Below, piece after piece: positions 26,936-36,123 of a stretch of DNA of 64,000 nt (its first letter is position 1; each line of letters starts with the position of its first letter). The position numbers and the translations under genes were made by a program. The DNA comes from Streptomyces sp. LaPpAH-108. GTDB lineage: Bacteria; Actinomycetota; Actinomycetes; Streptomycetales; Streptomycetaceae. The notes below the pieces were generated by a model that was not told where the DNA came from, ran no database searches, and saw only the letters and a list, made by a program, of their open reading frames with translations. The DNA is taken from the NCBI RefSeq assembly GCF_000373625.1, contig NZ_KB891987.1, positions 1,274,441-1,338,440 on the forward strand. The letters run 5' to 3'.

Positions 26936-27715
26936 TCAGTCCATGCGGCGCGGGTTGCCCAACAATCCGATCTCGGCGTCGGTCGGTTGGGTGAGCACGT
27001 ACTGCCGGTCGCGATCGGTACACCAGAGGGTGACACCGTCGGGCAGCCCCGGCAGCGACTCCACCTCGGTCCGCGACAGCCCCATCGTGCGGCCCAGTTC
27101 GGCCGCCTCGTCCGGCGAGACCCGCTGGATGCCGGTGAGCCGCGCCTGCCGCAGCAACCGGGGCGCCACCGGGCTCAGATACGGCAGCAGCGTCACCACC
27201 GACTGCCAGGGCCCGGCCACCACGCGCCCGCGCGGCGGACGCATCCCGCAGTCCCGCACCACCAGGACGGGCGTACCCGCCGAGGCGCCCTGCGGGGGAA
27301 CCCGCCCGACCTCGTACACGGCCAGGCCGTTCTGCCCGCCGCCCATGGCGTGCACCATCTGCATCCAGGACTGCGGACGGCCGGTCTCCACCGCCACCCG
27401 CGCACCCGTCGCCGCCGTACGCAGCGCCAGCACCTGCGCCGTCCACAGGCCGCCGATCAGCACCACGTCGTACGGCGTGGGCCGGTTGATGCCCAGTACC
27501 GCGGGGCGGCCCTCGGCATCCACACCGGCCACCACGCCGTCGTCCCCGATGGGCAGCGCCAGCGCGTCCAACTGGTCGCCGGGCAGCGTGTGCCAGGCGT
27601 GCCGGGGGCCGACCAGGCCGAGGCCCTGGCGCAGCAGCTCACCGGCCCGGCGCAGTCCCCGGGCGCCGCTCTCGCCGGTGACCGGGGCGGTGGCGGTCGT
27701 CCGCGTGGTCGTCAT
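26936..27715 (-). CDS. Type VII secretion-linked protein of unknown function
   Basis: 259-aa protein whose ATG overlaps the eccE stop (ATGA), so it is made together with EccE. There is no signal peptide or membrane helix. A beta-rich N-terminal half (GDQLDALALPIGDDGVVAGVDAEGRPAVLGINRP; PYDVVLIGGLWTAQVLALRTAATGARVAVETG) reads like a soluble domain that handles or displays a ligand. The C-terminus ends TDAEIGLLGNPRRMD. Family unknown to me; linkage indicates a cytosolic partner of the secretion machine. Confidence 0.7.
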   Translation of the reverse strand: MTTTRTTATAPVTGESGARGLRRAGELLRQGLGLVGPRHAWHTLPGDQLDALALPIGDDGVVAGVDAEGRPAVLGINRPTPYDVVLIGGLWTAQVLALRTAATGARVAVETGRPQSWMQMVHAMGGGQNGLAVYEVGRVPPQGASAGTPVLVVRDCGMRPPRGRVVAGPWQSVVTLLPYLSPVAPRLLRQARLTGIQRVSPDEAAELGRTMGLSRTEVESLPGLPDGVTLWCTDRDRQYVLTQPTDAEIGLLGNPRRMD

Positions 27716-29052
27716 CGCGCACCTCCGAGGGGCAGCGTGGCCAGCATGCCCGGCAGCTGCTCGCGGTCGAGGCGGGCCAGACCGGCCCCGGCGTGCCGGG
27801 CCGCGCCCTCCAACGAGCGGCGCGCGGCCACCAGTTCGTCGTCACTGCGACCGGTCACCCGCAGATGCCCGGACAGCGACACGTCCTGCCGCTCACCGCG
27901 TGCGAGCGTGAGACTGAACGTCGTCGCCAGCGCCGGGGTCGACGTCACCAGGGCGAGGAACTGCGGCAGCGACTCGCCCCGCGCGCCGCCCAGTTGGGGC
28001 CAGCGTCTGATCCAGTACGTGGTGTGCCGCCGGTTGTCGCAGCGCCAGCTGCGCCCCGACTCCTCCGTACGCCGCTCGCGCCGCTCACCGCGCCCCGCCT
28101 CCGCCGTGACCAGCGGGTTGGCGCAGGCCGAGGTGGCCAGCGCAGTGATCAGCTCCTCCTCGTCCAGGATCGTGGCCCGAAAGCCCGCCCCGGTCAGCCT
28201 GCTCGCGAGATGGTCGGCCACCCGCGCCACACACTTCTGCGCACCGGTCAGACCGCCCCCGCGCGCCGCCACCGCCTCCGCGCACAGCTCCGGATCGAGC
28301 TTCAGCGCGACCCAGGTGATGCGCACCGCCGGGGCGCCCGTCTGCTCCTGGAGCGGAAGGTAGTTGGCGACGGCCACCGACTGCTGGGGCAGATGCAGCG
28401 CGGGCGCGGGCTGCGTGTGCAGCACCACCTGAGCGGACTCCAGGCGGATGTCGTCGACCTCCAGGGCGTCGCGCACCACGGAAAGCGGCAGCGGCTGCCG
28501 GTTCCGCTCGGCCCGCAGCGCCGTGGCGTCGGCCTCCACCTGGAGCACGGCGGTCAGGAACGTGCCGTCCCCGGCCATGCCGACCGGGCGGCGGTCCCGT
28601 CCCCCGTACGAGTAGGTCCGCAGCGCGGGCTCGCACTCGAGCGCGGGCACCAGCGCGGGTTCCGTGCCGGGCGGGACGGGCGTGCTCGCGGCGTGCCGTC
28701 TGCGGGCCCTCAACTCCCGTGCCGTGGCCAGCCATTCGGGCAGCGAACGACCGCGCCGCCGGACGAACGCCAGGGCGATCAGCACCAGCGCGACCACGCC
28801 CGCGGGCGCCATGGCCAGCGGACCGATCGCCCAGCCGACCAGCAGGATCGCCGCCGCGATCTCCACCAGCACAAGTCGTTGCAAACGAAACGAACGCGCG
28901 CGGCCCGGCCGGTGTCCCAGGCCGGGCGTGACGGTCTGCGGCGACGCACCGGACCGGCCGGACCCCGGCCGCGGCGCCGGTGCGGACCCGGACCTGCCGG
29001 GCCGCGCCGCCGACCGGCCGCGCAGCCGTGTCCGCGTTCCCGAAGCCATCAC
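27712..29052 (-). CDS. eccE: Type VII secretion protein EccE
   Basis: 446-aa membrane component of the ESX translocon. A basic N-terminal tail (to about residue 58) precedes two adjacent membrane helices (LVLVEIAAAILLVGWAIGPLA and APAGVVALVLIALAF), as in EccE. The remaining cytosolic part holds the family segment VRITWVALKLDPELCAEAVAARGGG and TYWIRRWPQ. It starts GTG-ATG at 29052/29049, with GGAG just upstream. It diverges from eccB across a 194-bp gap that must hold both promoters, which includes the palindrome GGCCCTTGAGGGCC near 29103. EccE sits at the periphery of the pore complex. Confidence 0.85.
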   Translation of the reverse strand: MMASGTRTRLRGRSAARPGRSGSAPAPRPGSGRSGASPQTVTPGLGHRPGRARSFRLQRLVLVEIAAAILLVGWAIGPLAMAPAGVVALVLIALAFVRRRGRSLPEWLATARELRARRRHAASTPVPPGTEPALVPALECEPALRTYSYGGRDRRPVGMAGDGTFLTAVLQVEADATALRAERNRQPLPLSVVRDALEVDDIRLESAQVVLHTQPAPALHLPQQSVAVANYLPLQEQTGAPAVRITWVALKLDPELCAEAVAARGGGLTGAQKCVARVADHLASRLTGAGFRATILDEEELITALATSACANPLVTAEAGRGERRERRTEESGRSWRCDNRRHTTYWIRRWPQLGGARGESLPQFLALVTSTPALATTFSLTLARGERQDVSLSGHLRVTGRSDDELVAARRSLEGAARHAGAGLARLDREQLPGMLATLPLGGAR

Positions 29053-29246
29053 TCCATCCCCCCGCTTTGCTCACAACTCGCTGGAACCATGCGCCCGCAC
29101 AAGGCCCTTGAGGGCCCAGGTACCCTACCCGCTCCGCAGGACCCGACCCGTACCAGGCATAGTAGGGGCCGGGTCCGACAACGGAGGGCGGGGGAGAGCG
29201 GTCCCCGGGCGCGCTCCGCGTGAGACACGGGGAGAAACGGGCACAG

Positions 29247-30770
29247 ATGGCATCTCGGCGGGACCAACTCAACGCCTACACCTTCGCGAAGCGCCGCATG
29301 CTCGCGTCCTTCGTCCGCTCGGCGCCGGACGCCTCCGACGAGGGGGCGCCGAGCCCGCTGCGCGCGGTGCTGCCCGGCGCGATCGCCGCGGCGGTCGTGG
29401 TCGCGGCCTTCGGCGCCTGGGGCATGTTCAAGCCGACCGCGCCGCAGGGCTGGGACGCCCCGGGGCAGAAGGTGATCATCGCCAGCAAGTCCACCACCCG
29501 GTACGTGGTGCTGAAGACCGAGGGCAAGACCCAGCTCCACCCGGTGCTCAACATGGCCTCCGCCAAGCTCGTGCTCAACACCCAGAGCGACGTCGACGTC
29601 GTCACCGTGGACGAGTCGATCCTCGACAACGGCAAGATCCCGCACGGCGTCACCATCGGCATCCCCTACGCCCCCGACCGGCTGCCCTCGGGCAAGGAGG
29701 CGGGCGGCGCCAAGCGCTGGGTGGTGTGCGAACGCCCCAGCGGCAGCGGCGACTCCCTTCAGAAGGCCGCCTTCGTCCTCGCCGCCCGCGACCAGCACCG
29801 CACCGAGGGCCCCGAGCGCCTGCACGGCGGCCAGCTGCTCTACGTCGTCACCCCCGACAAGACCCGCTACGTGGTCGACGCGCACGGCTGGGCGTACCGC
29901 GTGGACGCCTCCGACGCCCTGCTGCTGCGCACCCTGGTCGGCCCGGACCGCGTGCCCGAGCGCGTCACCAAGGAGTGGATCGCGACCCTGCACCAGGGCT
30001 CCCCGATCCGCTTCCCGAAGATCGAGGGCACCCCCGCGGCACCGGCCCACGCGGGCGGCCAGCTCGACGCCCGCGCCGACCGCGTCGGCATGGTGCTCCG
30101 GGCGCCCGTCAACGGTGAGGAGCGGTACTACGTGGTGCTGCCCGGCCGTATCGCCCCCGTCTCCGACTTCGTCGCCGCCCTCCTGCTCGGCAGCGAGGAC
30201 CTCGTCAAGCTCGGCCAGGTGGGCCATCCGCAGGAGGTCAGCCCCGGCGCGGTGGAGGAGGGCAGCCCCTTCGCCACCGAGTACAAGTGGCCCGTGCACA
30301 CCCCCAAGGCGGTCAACGAGGCGTCCACCGCCTCCGGCAGCCGCAACACCGTCTGCAACGTGCTGCACCACGTCTCCGGCAGCGGCGCGACGACGCTCAG
30401 CACCTGGGCGGGCAGCGACTTCCCGGCCGTCCTCGCCACCGGCTCCTCCAGCGCCTACGTCACCGCGGGCTCCGGTCAGCTCTACCGCCAGTACCAGGGC
30501 AAGGAGACCTCCGTCGGACCGGTCTTCCTGGTCACCGACACCGGGCTGCGCTACGCCCTCCAGTCCAACGACGACAGCGCGGGCGACGACGCGGGGATCG
30601 GCGTCTCGGCCGGGCAGCGCAAGCAGCTCCAGCAGGAGGCCAAGCTGGCGCAGACCCACCTCGGGTACGCCGACGTCAAACCCGCGCCCGTGCCCGTCGC
30701 CTGGTCCGAGTTCCTGCCGACGGGGCCCCGGCTCTCGACGGCGGGCGCGCGCCAGCCGCAGGGTTCCTGA
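29247..30770 (+). CDS. eccB: Type VII secretion protein EccB
   Basis: 507-aa core component of the ESX membrane complex. It begins with the canonical MASRRDQLNAYTFAKRRMLASFV, followed by one membrane helix (about residues 42-60) and a large extracytoplasmic repeat domain. Two Cys (KRWVVCERP and NTVCNVLHH) are placed as in family members that form a disulphide. ATG 29247 with GGGGAGAAA upstream is preferred over GTG 29220. mycP follows after 10 bp, a conserved gene pair, since the mycosin protease docks on the EccB ring in mycobacterial complexes. Confidence 0.93.
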   Translation: MASRRDQLNAYTFAKRRMLASFVRSAPDASDEGAPSPLRAVLPGAIAAAVVVAAFGAWGMFKPTAPQGWDAPGQKVIIASKSTTRYVVLKTEGKTQLHPVLNMASAKLVLNTQSDVDVVTVDESILDNGKIPHGVTIGIPYAPDRLPSGKEAGGAKRWVVCERPSGSGDSLQKAAFVLAARDQHRTEGPERLHGGQLLYVVTPDKTRYVVDAHGWAYRVDASDALLLRTLVGPDRVPERVTKEWIATLHQGSPIRFPKIEGTPAAPAHAGGQLDARADRVGMVLRAPVNGEERYYVVLPGRIAPVSDFVAALLLGSEDLVKLGQVGHPQEVSPGAVEEGSPFATEYKWPVHTPKAVNEASTASGSRNTVCNVLHHVSGSGATTLSTWAGSDFPAVLATGSSSAYVTAGSGQLYRQYQGKETSVGPVFLVTDTGLRYALQSNDDSAGDDAGIGVSAGQRKQLQQEAKLAQTHLGYADVKPAPVPVAWSEFLPTGPRLSTAGARQPQGS

Positions 30771-30780
30771 GGGAGGGACG

Positions 30781-32022
30781 ATGACGCGTTCCGGACTTCT
30801 GCCGCTGCCGCTGCCCCTGGCCCGTGCGGGTGTCGCCGCCGCTCTCGCCGTGGGCGGCGGGCTGCTGACGGCGCCCACCGCTGCCGCCGACTCCGACCAG
30901 TGCACGTTCAGCAAGACCAACCATGTGTACTCCGGGACGCCCTGGGCGCTCCAGCGCGTCATCCTGGACGACCTGTGGAGCCGCTCCAAGGGGCGGGGCG
31001 TGCGCGTGGCCGTCATCGACACCGGTGTCGACACGGAGAACCCGCAGCTCACGCACGCGGTGGACGCCTCCCTCGGCGCCAACCTCCTGCCCGCCAAGGA
31101 CGATAAGGGTCAGCGCATCGACCGGGGCCGCAAGGACGGCACCACGGACACGGTCGGCCACGGCACCCGCGTCGCGGGCATCATCGCGGCCCGCCCGATG
31201 AAGGGCACCGGCTTCGTCGGGCTCGCCCCCGAGGCCACGATCATCCCGATCAAGCAGAACGACTCCGAGGGCAACGGCACGGCCGCGACCCTGGCCGAGG
31301 CGATCCGCCACGCCACGGCCAAGAAGGCCCAGGTCATCAACATCTCCCAGGACACCGTGAAACCGGTGCCCCAGGACGCCGCCCTCCTCGCAGCCGTCGA
31401 CGACGCCATCGCCCACAAGATCGTCGTCGTCGCCTCGGCGGGCAACGACGGCCTCGGCGGCAACGTCAAGAAGACCTACCCCGCCTCCTTCCCCGGCGTC
31501 CTCGCCGTCGCCGCCTCCGACCGCAACAACGAACGCGCCGCCTTCTCCCAGTCCGGCGACTTCGTCGGCGTCGCCGCCCCCGGCGTCGACATGATCTCCA
31601 CCGTCCCCAAGGGCGGCCACTGCTCCGACAACGGCACCAGCTTCTCGGCGCCGTACGTGGCGGGCGTCGCCGCCCTGATCAAGTCCCGCCACCCCGACTG
31701 GACCTCCCGCGAGGTCATCGCCCAGATCGAGCAGACCGCCGAACGCTCCATCCCCGGCCACGACCGCCTCGTCGGCTGGGGCGTGGTGGACCCCGTCCGA
31801 GCGCTCACGGACGACGACCACCCCCTGGAATCCCCCCACCCCGACGCCGTCCTCACCCACGCCGAACCCCCCACCCCCGCCAAACTCACCCTCGGCGAAA
31901 CCCCCCAGGAACGAAACGCCCGCCTGGCCACGTACGTGGCGATCGGCGCGGGGGTGCTGGTCGCGGGACTCACGGGGACGGGAGTGGCGGTACGGGACGC
32001 CCGGCGCCGGGGACGCCGCTAG
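30781..32022 (+). CDS. mycP: Type VII secretion-associated serine protease mycosin (first copy)
   Basis: 413-aa subtilisin-family (S8) protease. There is a signal peptide at residues 1-36 (cut near TAAA-DSDQ), catalytic D80 (AVIDTGVD), H127 (GHGTRVAG), oxyanion N222 (ASAGNDG) and S287 (GTSFSAPYVAG), with a C-terminal membrane anchor near 378-400 and a basic tail. Mycosins are anchored outside the membrane with the active site facing out and stabilise the secretion complex. GAGGGAGGG lies before the ATG. It forms an operon with eccB; a second mycosin is encoded 7 kb away in the esx operon. Confidence 0.93.
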   Translation: MTRSGLLPLPLPLARAGVAAALAVGGGLLTAPTAAADSDQCTFSKTNHVYSGTPWALQRVILDDLWSRSKGRGVRVAVIDTGVDTENPQLTHAVDASLGANLLPAKDDKGQRIDRGRKDGTTDTVGHGTRVAGIIAARPMKGTGFVGLAPEATIIPIKQNDSEGNGTAATLAEAIRHATAKKAQVINISQDTVKPVPQDAALLAAVDDAIAHKIVVVASAGNDGLGGNVKKTYPASFPGVLAVAASDRNNERAAFSQSGDFVGVAAPGVDMISTVPKGGHCSDNGTSFSAPYVAGVAALIKSRHPDWTSREVIAQIEQTAERSIPGHDRLVGWGVVDPVRALTDDDHPLESPHPDAVLTHAEPPTPAKLTLGETPQERNARLATYVAIGAGVLVAGLTGTGVAVRDARRRGRR

Positions 32023-32025
32023 TGA

Positions 32026-32037
32026 TCAGCGCGCTGA
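32026..32037. other. Perfect 12-bp palindrome at the mycP end
   Basis: TCAGCGCGCTGA starts 3 bp after the mycP stop, in the 135-bp gap to the convergent lipoprotein gene. It could add to a weak terminator; the role is unclear. Confidence 0.3.
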
Positions 32038-32157
32038 GGTGATCCGCCGACTTCTGCCGCCGAACGATCAGACGACGGCCCAAGACGTTCCGCTCCTGTC
32101 ACCCGCGCCGACCCACGCCCGACCCCGTACCCGGGCTCCCCACCAGCCGCCCTCGGA

Positions 32158-32700
32158 TCACCCAGAAGTGGGACGACAAAGACGCTGCGGCGTCACTGAC
32201 CGGGTGTATCCGCGTATCAACTGCCCCATGGCCTGCTCGTCCCGCCGCCCGGGCTCCAGCACCTTGATGAACGTGCCGACGTCGAACTTCTTCACCCCGG
32301 CGTCCTGACACTTCACCACCGACGCGGCACCCCTGTCGGAGTAGACGACGGCACCCCCATCTGCCGACTTCTGCTGCCAGACGGCCAGGCGCTTCCCCAG
32401 GACGCTCCGGGCACTGTCGCCCGCGCGGACCCATTCCGTGCTGACGACAAGCACGAGGCGCTTGTCGACCGTCACGTTGCAGAGCGGCGAATCCTTGTCC
32501 CAGGTGCCGTCCTGCTGGACGGAGACCTGGGTACCGTCGGCGGGGAGCAATCGGGAAAGGGCTGCGGACGGTACGGAGACGCCGCACAGGGAGGCGGGGA
32601 CGGTGAAGTCCTGCTTGGCCTCGTTGGGCGAGCAACCGCTTGAGGCCAGGGCGGTCAGCAGGAGGGTGCCGATGCCCAGTGCGTACGACGACGGCTTCAT
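32158..32700 (-). CDS. Predicted lipoprotein, third of three tandem paralogues
   Basis: 180-aa protein with a signal peptide ending in the lipobox ASSGC (Cys 23), so it should be lipid-anchored outside the cell membrane. The mature part begins with the family motif FTVPASLCGVSVPSAALSRLLPADG. A strand region (NVTVDKRLVLVVSTEWVRAGDSA) and a C-terminal helix with RDEQAMGQLIRGYT follow. It is closely related to the next two genes upstream. ATG with GGAGGGAG upstream. It is the last gene of the minus-strand cassette behind the 769-aa WXG protein. No known enzyme signature; a conserved Cys pair may form a disulphide. Confidence 0.8.
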   Translation of the reverse strand: MKPSSYALGIGTLLLTALASSGCSPNEAKQDFTVPASLCGVSVPSAALSRLLPADGTQVSVQQDGTWDKDSPLCNVTVDKRLVLVVSTEWVRAGDSARSVLGKRLAVWQQKSADGGAVVYSDRGAASVVKCQDAGVKKFDVGTFIKVLEPGRRDEQAMGQLIRGYTRSVTPQRLCRPTSG

Positions 32701-32722
32701 CAGTGCTCCCTCCGGCTGCCGG

Positions 32723-33259
32723 TCAGTCGGGCTGGCAGGGGTTCCGGGCCTTCAACGACTTGGTGTACTCGCGGATCAGCTCTCCCATGGCCGTCTCGTC
32801 CGCCCGGCCCGGCTTCAGCAGTTCCACGACCGTGCTGACGTCCTCCTTCTCCACACCGGTCCCGCGGCACTTCAGCAGCGATGCGGCACCCCGGTCGGCA
32901 TAGGCCACGGAGCCGCCGTCCGCCGACTTCTGATCCGAGATCACCAACTGGTGCCGCAGGATGTTCCGGGCCGTGTCACCCGCGTCGATCCACTCCTGGC
33001 TGACGTTCAGCACGGCGTGACCGTCGACCTCCACTCCGCAGAGGGTCCAGCCCTTCTCCACGCTTCCGTCCTGCCGGAAGGTGATGTGACTGCCGTCTGC
33101 GGGGAGGAGCCGGGAGAGTGCCTTGGGGGGTACGGAGACGCCGCAGAGGGACGTGGGAACGGTGAACTCTTGCTTCGCCTCGTCGGAGGAGCAGCCGGAT
33201 GCTCCCACCGTGGCGAGCAGAAGCGCGCCTACGCCCAGTGCGTACGCCGATGACCTCAC
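32723..33259 (-). CDS. Predicted lipoprotein, second of three tandem paralogues
   Basis: 178-aa paralogue of the neighbouring gene, with the same plan: signal peptide, lipobox GASGC, EFTVPTSLCGVSVPPKALSRLLPADG, a VDGHAVLNVSQEWIDAGDTARNIL strand-helix section and a helical end (KPGRADETAMGELIREYTKSL). GTG start with GGAGAGGGG upstream, 24 bp from the preceding gene and 22 bp from the next. The tandem copies point to local duplication. Function unknown; position behind a putative secreted protein allows an immunity or receptor-like role. Confidence 0.8.
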   Translation of the reverse strand: MRSSAYALGVGALLLATVGASGCSSDEAKQEFTVPTSLCGVSVPPKALSRLLPADGSHITFRQDGSVEKGWTLCGVEVDGHAVLNVSQEWIDAGDTARNILRHQLVISDQKSADGGSVAYADRGAASLLKCRGTGVEKEDVSTVVELLKPGRADETAMGELIREYTKSLKARNPCQPD

Positions 33260-33283
33260 GATTGCCCCTCTCCATATCCGTGA

Positions 33284-33808
33284 CTAGCAGGGATGCTGTT
33301 TTCCGAGTGCTGCCGTGTAGCCAGAGATCAGCGCCTTCATGGCGGACTCGTCCTCGCGACCCGGCTTCAGCGTTCGGATGTACGTACTCATGGACTTGTC
33401 CCGCGCACCCTTCCGGACGCAGGGAACGACCGATACGCCGGCCCGGCCCACGTAGGCGATCATGTCGCCCGCACCGGACTTCACCTGCCCGATGCGGTGG
33501 TCGTACGACGCGATGTTCCACGCCGACCGACCGGAATCGACGCGCTCACGCTCGACGGAAAGCACCTGCTGACCGTCGACCCCGACCTCGCAGACAATGC
33601 CCAGATCATCACCGGGCGCCGATGCTTTGGCAGAGAGCTTCCCGCCCGAGGCGGGCAACAACTTACTGAGTGAGGCTTGAGGGACGGCGACTCCGCACAA
33701 CTCGGCGGGCACGGTGAACCCGGCGGTCGGCTCGGTCGCCGAACACGCGGTGGCACATCCCAGGACCAGGCCCCCCACCAGGACGGCTCCGACGGCGCGA
33801 TACCTCAA
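33284..33808 (-). CDS. Predicted lipoprotein, first of three tandem paralogues (TTG start)
   Basis: 174-aa paralogue with GFTVPAELCGVAVPQASLSKLLPASG after its signal peptide and a C-terminal Cys as last residue. The TTG start at 33808 overlaps the stop of the 769-aa gene (TTGA), giving a signal peptide the same length as in the two paralogues (lipobox around CATAC). An in-frame GTG at 33832 is possible but has no ribosome site. The tight overlap ties this lipoprotein most closely to the large WXG protein. Confidence 0.75.
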   Translation of the reverse strand: MRYRAVGAVLVGGLVLGCATACSATEPTAGFTVPAELCGVAVPQASLSKLLPASGGKLSAKASAPGDDLGIVCEVGVDGQQVLSVERERVDSGRSAWNIASYDHRIGQVKSGAGDMIAYVGRAGVSVVPCVRKGARDKSMSTYIRTLKPGREDESAMKALISGYTAALGKQHPC

Positions 33809-36114
33809 TGCGTGCCGCTTTCCGACTTCCACTGGGCGCCGTCGGAATGACTCTGGCCCGCGGATGTACGTGCCGCTCTGCGAAGGTCCTCGACCGTGTC
33901 CGGATTGACGGTGTGATTGTTCACCAGGGCAACGTCCACGGCAGCCTGCGCGGAGTCCAGGGCGGCGTTTCGCCCCTCCGTGTACCGCGTCCCCGCCTCG
34001 GTCTGAGCATCGTTCGACGTGTCCCTCTCGATGCTCTTCATGATGGACTCTTGGATGTCCTCGGAGGCCCATTCGAGCGGCGCACCGGCGATGGGAACCC
34101 GCTCGCCGACCTTCTCGATCCCCATGCCCAGAATGCGGTTCACCCACTTCTGTTTGTCGGCGGCCGCCTCGTTGAACTCCTTGTCGGACGCGGCGTGGTA
34201 GTCGTAGACCGCCTGCGTCCTGGCCTCGCTCATGACGCCCGCGATCACCGAGCCCGGAGCGACGGCGGCCCCTACGCGCCCGTCCAGCGAGGCAGTCGAA
34301 TGGGTGGGGTCGTTGATCACATGGTCCACGACATTGCTCGTATACGCCTGCTGTGCGGTGGTGATGGCCGAATAGGCGCCGGGATCCTGTCCCACCTCGC
34401 CGAGGAACCGGGTGGCGTGATCAGGGTCAAGGCGCGCGGCAGCACCGAAGGTGGGGAACAGACTGCTGTTGGGGTCCTCGCGATACATGGCCTGCTGGAA
34501 ATCCCCCATGTACTCAGCCGTAATATCCCCCAAACTCCCCCGCATCGCATACAACGGCCCCGACTCCGCGTCCTCCAGCTCCCCGTTCTCGTTGTGCCGG
34601 ATCAGTTCCGGATGTTCGCCGAACTTGTCGACGATCTCGCTCACCAGTTGGGTTCGCGCCTCGGTGTGGCGGATGGCGTCGGCTGTGGGGTCGCTGTCGT
34701 AGGGGCGGCCGGTGGTGGCGGATTCCAGGGCGTGGCCGAGGGCGGTGGGGCCGAAGCCGAGGGCGGCCTTGGTCTTGTCCTCGTCGGCGAGGATGTTGGT
34801 CGCGTTGGTGTCGACCGTCCACTCGAAGTCCTTGTCGGTGAACAGGTCGAGGTAGGAGGAGAAACCGGGGTCGCCGCCCGGCTTCACGGTGCCGTCCTCG
34901 TTGTAGGCGGTCGGGGCCGAGGTGAAGAACTTCTCCGAGGCTTCCGGGCTGTGCCCGAGCGCTTCCAGCACGCTGTTGAGCGGATCGTTGCCGCTGCCGA
35001 GCTTCCCCGAGGGGTTGAAGCCGTAGAGGTCGGGGTTACCGGCCGGCTTGTCGGAGAGGAAGAAGTACGGGTCCTTCTTGTGGAGTTGGGTGACGTGCTC
35101 CGCGATCGGGTCGAGGAACCGCGGGTCGTAGTCGCCGTAGCGAAGCAGCCCGCCGAGCACCTGGTAGCCGTACGGCTTGTTCCACTGCCCCCGCTCCCAG
35201 CCGATCTGCTGGGTGCCGAGGCGCCGGAAGTCCTGCCCCCAGCTGTCCGGCAGATGGTGCCGGTGGTCGGGGTCGGTCGCGTTGGCGAGGTTGTAGCCCA
35301 TCACCCGCTGGAGATCGCGCACTTCGTCCAGCCGCGTCTTGGACGCGTCGGCGCTCGTACCGTCGATGGACATCGAGGCGTAGAACTGCAGCGCCTTCTC
35401 GGGACCGCCGAGCCCCCGGTAGAACTCCGTCGAGAACTCCCCGTCCTTCTCACCGGCGTTGAACCGCAGCAGCTCGTTCAGCTCACGCAGCTCCGCGTCG
35501 GTCATCTTGTCGCCCTTGCGGGCGAGTTCGACCGCGCGCTCGGCCTCGGCGTCGTTCAGGGACTCATAGGTGGTGTGCCCCGCGTTGTGCCGGTCGTTGC
35601 CGTGGATCTTGCCCAGCGCGCGGGCGACCGAGGCGTCGATCTCCTCCGCGTGCGCGAGGAGCCGGTTGATCTTGCTCTCCAGTGCCTGCCGGGAGTCGAG
35701 TTGCTCCTGCGTCCGCTCGTCGGTGTCCCCGCGCACGTGCGGGAAGAAGCAGCGGACCTTCCCGCCCCCGATGTCCTCGACCCGCACACCGAGTCGCGCG
35801 GCCTCCACGTCGACGGCCGTCCGGAGCTGCTTCTGCAGCGAGGCCAACTCCCGGTGCCCGTCGTCCAGTACCTGGTGCACGCTGTGCGCCTCGGCGTGGA
35901 GATCCGCGACCTCCTTGGCCGTCTTGGCGACGAACTCCCGTGTCACGGTGGCGTTCACGCCCGCCCACCGGGCGGCGTCGGACTTCGCCCGCATCCCCGT
36001 ACGCGCGCTGTCGGCGGCCTTCTTCAGACCGTCCGCGGTCGACTTCCAGTCCGCCACGGCGGAGGCCAGCCTGCCGAGGTCCACCTCGGCGAGATCGGTG
36101 AAGGTGAGAGCCAC
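33805..36114 (-). CDS. Large WXG-type putative T7SS substrate (cassette A)
   Basis: 769-aa protein. The N-terminal 100 residues form a helical hairpin with a WXG turn (W50-A-G52 in AARWAGVNATVTREFVAKTAKEV), like LXG/WXG substrates of type VII secretion. The long remainder is mostly helical and shares motifs with the 760-aa protein of cassette B: LEALGHSPEAS, LGHALESATTG and LRYGDYDPRFL. I see no known toxin or enzyme signature; it may correspond to the Streptomyces DUF6571 family, from memory. No signal peptide. It lies 9 bp downstream of the small MAWDEWEQLK gene and overlaps the first lipoprotein gene by 4 bp. Confidence 0.78.
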   Translation of the reverse strand: MALTFTDLAEVDLGRLASAVADWKSTADGLKKAADSARTGMRAKSDAARWAGVNATVTREFVAKTAKEVADLHAEAHSVHQVLDDGHRELASLQKQLRTAVDVEAARLGVRVEDIGGGKVRCFFPHVRGDTDERTQEQLDSRQALESKINRLLAHAEEIDASVARALGKIHGNDRHNAGHTTYESLNDAEAERAVELARKGDKMTDAELRELNELLRFNAGEKDGEFSTEFYRGLGGPEKALQFYASMSIDGTSADASKTRLDEVRDLQRVMGYNLANATDPDHRHHLPDSWGQDFRRLGTQQIGWERGQWNKPYGYQVLGGLLRYGDYDPRFLDPIAEHVTQLHKKDPYFFLSDKPAGNPDLYGFNPSGKLGSGNDPLNSVLEALGHSPEASEKFFTSAPTAYNEDGTVKPGGDPGFSSYLDLFTDKDFEWTVDTNATNILADEDKTKAALGFGPTALGHALESATTGRPYDSDPTADAIRHTEARTQLVSEIVDKFGEHPELIRHNENGELEDAESGPLYAMRGSLGDITAEYMGDFQQAMYREDPNSSLFPTFGAAARLDPDHATRFLGEVGQDPGAYSAITTAQQAYTSNVVDHVINDPTHSTASLDGRVGAAVAPGSVIAGVMSEARTQAVYDYHAASDKEFNEAAADKQKWVNRILGMGIEKVGERVPIAGAPLEWASEDIQESIMKSIERDTSNDAQTEAGTRYTEGRNAALDSAQAAVDVALVNNHTVNPDTVEDLRRAARTSAGQSHSDGAQWKSESGTH

Positions 36115-36123
36115 GGCGATCCC

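Noticed and set aside
32026..32037. Terminator at TCAGCGCGCTGA
   Set aside because: A 12-bp palindrome has no loop and would make a poor hairpin; kept only as an unexplained palindrome.
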